From Bryobacterales bacterium (GTDB lineage: Bacteria; Acidobacteriota; Terriglobia; Bryobacterales; Bryobacteraceae), in NCBI GenBank assembly GCA_020847975.1, contig JADLBD010000008.1, forward strand, positions 1-64,000: a stretch of 64,000 nucleotides of DNA, written 5' to 3'. Each line of letters begins with the position of its first letter. Within the stretch, counting starts at the first letter, position 1. Below the pieces are notes generated by a model. The model was not told the origin of the DNA and did not search any database. It worked only from the letters and a program-made list of their open reading frames with translations. Shown piece by piece: positions 55,895 to 64,000 of this stretch. The translations under genes were made by a program, and so were the position numbers.

Positions 55895-58800
55895 TCAGAA
55901 GCTGATTCGTAGTCCAAACCGAAAGACCCGTTCGTCAATGCCGTCGCGCCCCACCGCCGAGACCGATGTGATTTGCGCGAAGTTCCCCAGGCTGCGGATC
56001 GACCCATCAGGATTAAAGCTCACGGCGGAGATATTCGAGGCCGGCAGTGAGAAGTGCGGCGTGTTCGTGAAGTTGAACGCTTCCGCGCGGAATTGCAGCT
56101 TGAAGCTTTCGCGCACAGCGAATGTGCGGCTCAAGCTGGCATCCATATTCCCCAATCCGGGTCCGCGCAGGATGTTAAATCCGGCGGTGCCGAAACGCGG
56201 CGTCTTCACTGGTACGAACGCCGTAGGATCGAACCACGGTTGGCCGACCCCCACGCCGCGCGGCATGTCAACGGTGGCTTTCACTTGGTCGGCGCGTTGC
56301 GAGTTGTTGGGCGCGTTGAGGATCGTTCCGGAATCGGTGACCGAGAACGGCAGACCGGAATAGGCGCTAAAGATGCCGCTGAGCCCCCATCCGCCTAGGA
56401 CCATCGCAACCGGACCGCCGTTGGTAGCAAAGGTCTTGCCCTTGCCGAACGGGGATTCGTAGATGGCGGAAACATGGAACTGATGTGTCCGGTCGAAGCC
56501 GGAAACCGCCCGATTCAGATTGAGGTAAGACGTGATGGGGATGGCAAGATTCCCGTCGCTGTTGTCGTTGCAGCACATGCCGATCGACTTGGAGAACGAA
56601 TAGGAACTCATCAGGCTGATGCCGTGCGCGGATCTCCGCTCGATTTTCACCTGCAACCCGTCATAGTGCGAATTCCCCTGACTGGCGACCAGCGGAGTGG
56701 TTGCGCTCCGGCCGTAGGCCACAAATAGAGCTTGTCCCGCTGCGCCGCCGCCCGGCACGCCGTAGTTCTGTTCGACAAAGCCGATCTGACGGATCTGACG
56801 CGTACCAACGTAAGCGACCTACGCGGCAATGCCGGATGCGAAGGATTTGCCCAAGGTGAAGTTCCACGACTGGATATAGCCGCGCTGGAAGTTGCCGCTG
56901 AGTGTGTTGGCGGCAACGTTTCCGGGAATAGAAATGGTCCCCGACGAAGTGTCCGGCGCCACCACCGCGGGAATGCCGGTGCGAAGATCGCCCGCCGGAG
57001 CGAAGCTATTGAGAGCAGTAACGTTCAGAACCACAACGATCGGATAGTTGGTGCGCATCGGCCGCGACAGGCTGTACGGATCGTAACTGATGCCGTACCC
57101 GGCGCGAAGCACCAGCGTATCCGTTGCGCGGTACGCTAAGCCGGCACGAGGGGAAAACAGCCGCTTGCTCTGACTGACTCCGCAGTCTGTAGGCGCCGAG
57201 CCTACTCCGCAGATCAACATTTTGTTCGCTGCAAGGTCGAAACGCTCCAGACCACGGTCGGCGCGGGTAGGCATGGGGAAGTACTCCCAGCGGACTCCGT
57301 ATGTTGCCGTGAGTTTCCGCGTCGCCTGCCACTGATCGCGGACATAGAGGCCGGTTTGCCAGGCACGTGTGGTGTAGCCGGAATCCGGCACAATCAGAGT
57401 CCGGCCCATTGACGAAGGCAGTCCGAGCAGGAACGCGCCCGCTGTGTTGAACTGGTTGGCCGTGGGTCCTCCGTTCAGGCTCGTGACCCCGCCGGCGAAG
57501 TTAAAAGCGCCGGAGGCGCCGCCCAATTGGCCGACAAACTCCGGCTGTGTTTGATTGAGGCCCTGCTTCGACAGGCTGAACCCAAAGCGGAGATTGTGCG
57601 GTCCCCGCAAGATCGTCGCGTTGGCGGTGTATTGGTATCGCGGATCGTGCCAGATGATGGGACGGTTCACGGTTGAGGTGCCGAACGTTGTGTAGTTCGA
57701 CACACTGAACGTAGGCCAGCCCCCTTCGAATGTCCGGGTGCCATTCGTGCCAGGGATGCCGAGTACGTCGCGCCCCATGTTCTTGTCCAGGTTGGGCTGA
57801 TTTTGGTTCGTGTCGATCAGCGTGTAGCCGATGTTGGCGTCAACCAGGAAAGTCGGTGAGAACGTGTAATTGCCGCCCACGGCGCCGTTGAAGGTGGTGC
57901 CGAAGCCCGTGCCGGCCGATCCGGCCGCGGCGGCGATCGGCGGACCCTCGATCGCCCCGAAGACACCATCGGAAGCCATGGTGTACTTCAGAAAACTGAA
58001 GCGGACAAACGTGGTCAGCTTGTTCGACACGTTCCAGTTCACCTTGTTATCCATCCGGTGCCGGTCGAATTTGTAAACGCCGCCGGCGAAATAGTTGTTC
58101 TGCAGAGCGGTGGGGAAGGTCGGCTCGGGCAGCATGCCGAAGAGTTTCTGTGCCGCCGCGCTCATCCGGGACAAGGGGATCTGGTTGCCCCCGAATGGGG
58201 TTCGCCCGGTTCCGTTCGTGGCCCCGGTGGAGGGATCGTAGATCGGTGTGGGCGATTGCGAAAGGTTGCCGGCGCGGATGGAGTCGATCGGCACCGTCAC
58301 GAGGCTCGAAGCGTACTGCCGCTCCATAGTGCCTTCGTAGCTCGAAAAGTAGAACAGCTTGTCGCGGATGATGCGCCCCCCCACCGATCCGCCCGGCTGG
58401 TTGAAGATCGACTTGGGGTTACGGGCCCCGGGCTGCGAGACGTACGGCTTGGCCTTGGTGGCGTTATTGTTGTTGAACCAGAAGACTGAGCCGTGCAGGT
58501 CGTTCGTACCGCTCTTGATGATGACGTTTGACGCCGAACCGCCGGCCAGGCCCTGTTCGGCACTGAAGGAGTTGGTGACCACGTTAACAGTCTCGATCGC
58601 CTCGAGCGTGGGGATGTAACCCGAGTTGTTGGGCAGCCACACGCTGTTCACGCTCGACCCATCAATCTGATGGCTGTTGGAACTCCGGCTGGCGCCGTTG
58701 ACGTTCATCACCAGCGAACGCGATGGGTCGGCGGAAGCGGAATTGAGATTGTTGGGCGGCGACACCCCAGGGATGATCTTGAAAAGGGCCTGGTAGTTGC

Positions 58801-59302
58801 GCCCCGGGGGAATTGGAAGGTCGACGAGTTGTCGCGAGGCCAGGTCCACGTGAACGTCAGTCCGATCCGTCTGCAACACGCCCGCCTCAGCGCTCACTTC
58901 GACAGATTCCTTGACTTCTCCCACTTGCAGTTTCAGGTCGACGCGCGTGACGTTGTTGATGACGACGTCGATCCCGCCGCGAGTCAGACTCGCAAAGCCG
59001 GGCTTCTGCGCCTGCAATCGATACGTGCCGGCCGGAAGCGCCGAAAAGGTGTAGTTGCCGTCTTCGCCCGTCTGTACTTGGCGCGACAGGTTGGTACCGA
59101 TTTGCGTCAGTACGACCGAGACAGCAGGGACCGCAGCGCCGCTGGAATCCGTCACGTTTCCGATGACCGATCCGTAGAGCACCTGGGCGGCGGCGGGGCC
59201 CGCGGCTGAGATTGCCAAAGCGAGTAGCGCAGTTAGCCGCCAGGTCATCTGGGAAAAAGACTTGGAGGCTCGGATCCCGGGACGAACATAATCATCGCTC
59301 AT
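55895..59302 (-). pseudogene. TonB-dependent receptor with N-terminal regulatory domain, interrupted by one in-frame TAG at 56819-56821
   Basis: ORFs 59302-56819 and 56758-55895 are in the same frame; read-through gives ..SFASGIAA*VAYVGTRQIRQIGFVEQNYGVPGGGAAGQALF..; both halves belong to one receptor. Confidence 0.8.
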
Positions 59303-59474
59303 CGCTCAATTGTGAGGCCTCATTCTCAATTTGTCAACACCGTCTTCGGCGTTTCCCCCGCCCCATGGCCAACAGTAAAGAACGATCCGCCGCACCGGCC
59401 ACTCGTCGGATCGCCGGGACGGTCGCGGGCTTTGCCTCGCAGCGCCTGCTTGCGCCCGAAGGTAGTATAGGACC

Positions 59475-60782
59475 ATGAACAGAAGAGAGTTTGTGACCAC
59501 GCCCGTGGCGGCCGCTGCGATGTCATCGTCTGCTTTGGCGCAGGACGCCGTCAAATACGATACGCTCCTCAAGGGCGGGCATGTCATCGATCTCGCCAAC
59601 CGCGTCAACCAGCCAATGGATGTGGCGATCCTCAACGGGAAAATCGCGCGCGTCGACCGCAACATTCCCGCTTCTGCCGGCAAGACCGTCGTGAACGTTT
59701 CAGGTTATTACGTGACGCCTGGACTCATTGACCTGCACATCTGTTGCTACTACACCCGGCTCGATCTTACTCCCTCCGTCATTGCCGATCATCATTGCCT
59801 GCCCTCCGGGGTCACCACCTGCTGCGACGGCGGAACCGCCGGAGCCGATAGCTTCGAGGACTTCAAGAAAATTATCGACCGCTCAAAAATGCGAATCCTC
59901 TCCTTCCTCAATATCGCCGCCCCCGGTGCGCAGTCCGGCGGCGCCGAGCAGGATCCGGCTCAGTTCAAAGTGCAGCTTGCCGCCGATACCGCGAAAAAAT
60001 ATTCCAATCTCATCGTGGGCTTCAAGACCGGCCACTATGGAGGGAAATTCAGTGAAACGCGCCTCCCGTGGGCCTCCATGGACGCCGTTGTCGAGGCGGG
60101 CCGTTTGACCGGCCTGCCCGTGTTGGCGGATTTCACACCCCAGCCCGCCCAGGGCAAGTTCCCCGCACGAAGCTACCGCGAATTCCTCCTCGAGAAAATG
60201 CGCCCCGGCGATATTGTCACTCACTGCCTGGCCGATCGCTATGCCTTCCTTACCGAAGACGGCAAGCTCAATCCGGATGTGGCCAAAGCAAGAGCGCGAG
60301 GTATCAAATTCGACCTCGGACACGCCGCCGGGAGCTTCAACCTCAGGCGGGTAGTCCCTGCGGTGCAGCAGGGCTTCATCCCCGATTCCATTAGCGCCGA
60401 CCTCTTCGCGGATACACCCTACACCGTGGGCATCAATCTCGCCAACGTCATGTCGAAGTTCCTTTGCCTCGGCGTGCCGCTCGAAGAAGTTATCCGCCGG
60501 ACAACAGTGAATCCCGCCCAGATGATCCACCGGCCCGAATTGGGCACCCTCAGCGTCGGATCCGCCGCCGACATCGCCGTCTTCGAGATCCTCAAAGGCA
60601 AGTTCGCCTACCTCGGCTCCTTCGGCGGCAAAATCGTAGGCAATCAGAAGCTCCAATGCACCCTCACCATGTTCGGCGGCAAGATTCTATACGACCACCC
60701 CTACGGCCTCAGTGTCCCCCTCTGGCAGGACATCCCGAAAGACTCACGCTATTGGGTAGACACAACAAGGCAAAAGTCCTGA
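59475..60782 (+). CDS. Tat-exported amidohydrolase
   Basis: MNRREFVTTPVAAAAMSSSALAQ Tat-like signal; LLKGGHVIDLANRVNQPMDVAILNGKIARV..VTPGLIDLHI. Confidence 0.8.
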   Translation: MNRREFVTTPVAAAAMSSSALAQDAVKYDTLLKGGHVIDLANRVNQPMDVAILNGKIARVDRNIPASAGKTVVNVSGYYVTPGLIDLHICCYYTRLDLTPSVIADHHCLPSGVTTCCDGGTAGADSFEDFKKIIDRSKMRILSFLNIAAPGAQSGGAEQDPAQFKVQLAADTAKKYSNLIVGFKTGHYGGKFSETRLPWASMDAVVEAGRLTGLPVLADFTPQPAQGKFPARSYREFLLEKMRPGDIVTHCLADRYAFLTEDGKLNPDVAKARARGIKFDLGHAAGSFNLRRVVPAVQQGFIPDSISADLFADTPYTVGINLANVMSKFLCLGVPLEEVIRRTTVNPAQMIHRPELGTLSVGSAADIAVFEILKGKFAYLGSFGGKIVGNQKLQCTLTMFGGKILYDHPYGLSVPLWQDIPKDSRYWVDTTRQKS

Positions 60783-60812
60783 CCCGAACCTCCCGCCACG
60801 CTCCACGTGTGG

Positions 60813-61155
60813 CCCCGGCTGAAAGCCGAAAGCCAACCGCTGATAGCCCACCCCGGCTGACCAGCCCAAAACCGACCGTCGATAGCCCACCCCGGCTAAA
60901 AGCCGAAAGCCGACCGCCAATTGCTCGCCCCGGCTGACAGCCCAAAACCGACCGCCGATAGCCCACCCCGGCTGAAAGCCGAAAGCCGACCGCCAATTGC
61001 TCGCCCCGGCTGACAGCCCAAAACCGACAGCCGATAGCCCACCCCGGCTAAAAGCCGAAAGCCGACCCGCCGATAGCCCACCCCGGCTGAAAGCCGAAAG
61101 CCGACCGCCAATTGCTCGCCCCGGCTGAAGGCTGAAAGCCGATCGCTGAATAGCC
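60813..61155. repeat. Array of ~9 units of a 38-39-bp hairpin-forming repeat, two alternating subtypes
   Basis: Units start at 60813, 60851, 60890, 60928, 60966, 61004, 61042, 61081, 61119; each begins CCCCGGCT; A = ..GAAAGCCGAAAGCCGACCGCCAATTGCTCG, B = ..GACAGCCCAAAACCGACCGCCGATAGCCCA. Confidence 0.9.
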
Positions 61156-61246
61156 GCAACTGAATAGCCGCAATCGCTGGTAGCTGCCCGCCAGTGATAT
61201 AATCCCGATAGCATCGAGGAATCTCCGCCGGATAGGAGTTTTTGCC

Positions 61247-61567
61247 ATGCGTATACGGCTCCGGCTCCGCTTTTGGAACTTTGATTATCCGTGGTTTCCC
61301 GCTCCCAGCAACCGGGTGCCGGTTCGTAGATTTCCCGGGATCAGCCCGGAAATCCTCGAAATCCTCGTCTGCCCTTTGTGCAAAGCAAGACTCGAGCTGG
61401 CCGCATCAAGCTCCGATTTGGAATGTCTTTCCTGCCATCGCATCTACCCCGTTTTCGATGGGGTCCCGGTGATGTATATGGCGGAATCCCGCATCGAGAA
61501 CCCGTTCAGCCATGACCTGCCCAGAGCGGGATGGAAACGGACACCGCTGCCCGCGCAGGGTGACTGA
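61247..61567 (+). CDS. Trm112-like zinc-binding protein
   Basis: ..PEILEILVCPLCKARLELAASSSDLECLSCHRIYPVFDGVPVM.. Confidence 0.75.
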   Translation: MRIRLRLRFWNFDYPWFPAPSNRVPVRRFPGISPEILEILVCPLCKARLELAASSSDLECLSCHRIYPVFDGVPVMYMAESRIENPFSHDLPRAGWKRTPLPAQGD

Positions 61568-61590
61568 AATCGCGATATCCTGACCATTTC

Positions 61591-62583
61591 ATGACTGTTT
61601 TCTGCCGTCGCGAGTGGATCCTTCTCTGTGCCGCTGGGGCTGCCGCTGCGGGTGCCGCTGCAACTCGCCGGGAGTGGGAACGACAGCGGCCTAACGTGCT
61701 CCAGCGGATGCAGGAGGTGATGGGCCCACTGCCCAAAATCAAAGGCGCCCCCTCCCTCGACACAGGAAAGGAATTCGACGACGGCACGCACATCCGCCGC
61801 CACATCCGCTACGAGGCGGAACCGGGGGATTGGGTGCCGGCGTGGCTGCTGCTTCCAAAATCGCGGCGCGGGCGCGGGCCCGCTGTTCTGTGCCTGCATC
61901 AGACCACGCGGATCGGGAAAGACGAGCCGGCGGGTCTCGGCGGCAAAGAGAATCTGCATTACGCAAGTGAGCTGGCCGCACGAGGCTATGTCACTCTGGC
62001 GCCGGACTATCCGAACTTCGGCGAATATTCAATTGATGTCTACGCAAAAGGCTACGCCAGCGCGACGATGAAGGGGATACTGAACCACATGCGCGCGGTG
62101 GATGCGCTCCGCGGATTGCCGGCGGTGGATAGCAGGCGGATCGGCGTTTGCGGCCATTCGCTCGGCGGCCACAACTCACTGTTCGTGGCCGCGTTTGACC
62201 CGCGTATCCGAGCCGTGGTGACAAGCTGCGGATTCACGTCGTTTGCCAGGTACTATCACGGCGATCTTACCGGATGGAGCCACAAGGGCTATATGCCGCG
62301 CATCGCCTCAGTGTATGGGAAGTCGCCGGCGAAGATGCCCTTCGACTTTCCGGACGTGCTCTCTGTCATCGCGCCGCGGCCCATCTTCGTAAACGCGCCC
62401 ACGGCTGACAGCAACTTCGACATGAGCGGTGTGGACGATTGCGTGAACGCGGCGCGTAGGGTGTACGAAGGGGTGTATCACGCGGATCGGGCGATTGTGG
62501 TGGAACACCCGGAAAGCGCTCACGATTTTCCGCCGCCTGTGCGCACACGCGCCTACGAGTTCCTGGACGCAAGACTCCGCTAA
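61591..62583 (+). CDS. Alpha/beta hydrolase (acetyl xylan esterase/dienelactone hydrolase-like)
   Basis: 330 aa; ..[44 protein letters not shown].. nucleophile elbow GHSLGG. Confidence 0.8.
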   Translation: MTVFCRREWILLCAAGAAAAGAAATRREWERQRPNVLQRMQEVMGPLPKIKGAPSLDTGKEFDDGTHIRRHIRYEAEPGDWVPAWLLLPKSRRGRGPAVLCLHQTTRIGKDEPAGLGGKENLHYASELAARGYVTLAPDYPNFGEYSIDVYAKGYASATMKGILNHMRAVDALRGLPAVDSRRIGVCGHSLGGHNSLFVAAFDPRIRAVVTSCGFTSFARYYHGDLTGWSHKGYMPRIASVYGKSPAKMPFDFPDVLSVIAPRPIFVNAPTADSNFDMSGVDDCVNAARRVYEGVYHADRAIVVEHPESAHDFPPPVRTRAYEFLDARLR

Positions 62584-63860
62584 CGGAGTCCGGCGCGCGC
62601 GGTGATCACCTCGGCGTTCAAATAGGGACGCAAGACTTCCGGCACCACGACGCTGCCATCGGCCTGCTGGTAGTTTTCGACGATGGCCACCCAGGTGCGC
62701 CCGACGGCGAGGCCGCTGCCGTTCAAGGTGTGCGCGAATTCGGATTTCTTCCCGCTCCTGGCGCGGATGGAGGCGCGCCGTGCCTGGAAGGCCTCGAAGT
62801 TCGAACAGGAGGAAATCTCGCGGAACGCATTCTGTCCCGGCAGCCAGACTTCGAGATCGTACGTCTTCGCCGAAGAAAAACCGAGGTCCGCTGTGCACAG
62901 CACCACTCTGCGGAAGGCCAGGCCCAACCGCTCCAGGATATTCTCGGCGTCGGAGGTGAGTTTCTCCAACTGCTCGTAGCTTTGGTCAGCGCGCGTGAAC
63001 TTCACCAGTTCCACCTTCTGGAACTGATGCTGGCGGATGATGCCGCGCACGTCCTTGCCATAGGAGCCGGCTTCACTGCGGAAGCAGGGCGTGTAGGCAC
63101 AGAGGCTGATGGGCAGCTTTTCCGCATCGAGCGTCTCGTCTCGATAGAGGTTCGTAACCGGCACTTCCGCCGTGGGAGCGAGCCAGAAATCGAAGTTCTC
63201 GCACTTGAACAGGTCCGCGGCGAACTTCGGCAACTGCCCGGTGCCGAAGAGGCTCGCCGAGTTTACCAGAAACGGCGGCAGCACCTCGGTATAGCCATGC
63301 TCGCGGGTGTGCACGTCGAGCATGAAGTTGATGAGCGCCCGCTCGAGCCGCGCCCCGATTCCCCAATACACGGCAAAGCGCGCCCCGGTGACTTTCGCCG
63401 CGCGCTCGAAGTCGAGTATACCCAGTTCCGGTCCCAGGTCCCAGTGGGCCTTGGGAGGGAAGGAAAACTCCGGCAGCGTCCCTTTACGGTGGATCTCGAC
63501 GTTGTCCGCTTCGCCCTTGCCCACGGGCACGGATTCGTGAGGGATGTTGGGGATAGCCGTCATGAGGTTGCGGAACTCCTCGTCCACAGCCTTCACCTGC
63601 TCTTCCAACTGGCCGATGGTCTCGCCGATGGCCCGCACTTCCGCCTGCTGGGCAGTGGTATCGACACCTTGTTTGCGGAGCTTGGCGATCTCCTGAGACT
63701 CGGTGTTGCGCTTGGCGCGCAAGGTCTCCATCTCGGTAAGCGCGGCGCGTCGCCGGGCATCGAGGTCGCGGAAATGCGCCGTATCAAGGGTCTGACCGCG
63801 GGTGGCGAGGCGCTCCGCGATGGCATCCAGATTGGTACGAAAGTAAGAAAGATCGTGCAT
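62580..63860 (-). CDS. serS: Seryl-tRNA synthetase
   Basis: ATG at 63858-63860, [18 protein letters not shown]..; class II motifs ..[30 protein letters not shown].. and ..[29 protein letters not shown]. Confidence 0.97.
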   Translation of the reverse strand: MHDLSYFRTNLDAIAERLATRGQTLDTAHFRDLDARRRAALTEMETLRAKRNTESQEIAKLRKQGVDTTAQQAEVRAIGETIGQLEEQVKAVDEEFRNLMTAIPNIPHESVPVGKGEADNVEIHRKGTLPEFSFPPKAHWDLGPELGILDFERAAKVTGARFAVYWGIGARLERALINFMLDVHTREHGYTEVLPPFLVNSASLFGTGQLPKFAADLFKCENFDFWLAPTAEVPVTNLYRDETLDAEKLPISLCAYTPCFRSEAGSYGKDVRGIIRQHQFQKVELVKFTRADQSYEQLEKLTSDAENILERLGLAFRRVVLCTADLGFSSAKTYDLEVWLPGQNAFREISSCSNFEAFQARRASIRARSGKKSEFAHTLNGSGLAVGRTWVAIVENYQQADGSVVVPEVLRPYLNAEVITARAGLR

Positions 63861-63930
63861 GGGTAACGGAAATGGGTGGAATCTTCTATTGTACGCTCCC
63901 CGGGGGGTTGCCTCTGATACCATTAGTCGG

Positions 63931-64000
63931 ATGATCACTACCCGGCGCACTTTCCTGACCTTGCTTGGCTCCCTTCCCGCTGCCCGTGGGGCAATGGCTT
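63931..64000 (+). CDS. Start of a Tat/Sec-exported protein (truncated by window)
   Basis: ATG at 63931; [23 protein letters not shown].. Tat-like. Confidence 0.5.
   Translation, partial: MITTRRTFLTLLGSLPAARGAMA

Noticed and set aside
56819-56821. Pyrrolysine or recoded amber codon
   Set aside because: TAG ends several other genes here (e.g. 5981, 6384, 16756, 53135), and no recoding machinery is visible; mutation or base error is simpler.
60813-61155. CRISPR array
   Set aside because: Units are directly contiguous with no unique spacers and no cas genes nearby.
1-64000. tRNA/rRNA genes or transposases
   Set aside because: None recognised by eye; a tRNAscan/Infernal and ISfinder run would be needed to exclude them.

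Overview
The window looks like acidobacterial-type DNA (Solibacter/Bryobacter-like; inferred from gene style only). It has four blocks. (1) About 1-19,321, + strand: the tail, lysis and fibre end of a siphovirus-like prophage. It includes a tail-assembly-chaperone gene pair with a canonical -1 programmed frameshift site (CCCAAAC plus a 3' stem-loop). (2) About 19,444-37,259, - strand: a tight seven-gene, mostly Sec-exported operon. It contains an M6-like metalloprotease, a P-domain protein, a TcA-like pore/translocon candidate, a tail-collar protein, and a 2,324-aa SpvB/FG-GAP/YD-repeat protein with a GIY-YIG-like C-terminal toxin domain. An Imm26-like immunity candidate lies just downstream. 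(3) About 37,565-45,727, + strand: a compact six-gene cassette of a HAD hydrolase, a C-terminally membrane-anchored protein of unknown family, two paralogous MORC/Hsp90-like GHKL ATPases, an ECF-sigma-like protein and a DUF4338 (DruA)-like protein. No Druantia helicase is present, so this is my main candidate for an undescribed defence system. A HigB/HigA-type toxin-antitoxin pair follows it. (4) About 47-59.5 kb: an eroding sialic-acid catabolic locus. It contains a sialidase, a nanM remnant, nanA, an MFS transporter, a nanE-nanK fusion, a NanR-like regulator, and a TonB receptor split by one in-frame amber codon. The right end carries an amidohydrolase, an intergenic array of alternating 38-bp hairpin repeats, a Trm112-like protein, an alpha/beta hydrolase and serS. 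All assignments are from reading the sequence; no searches were run.
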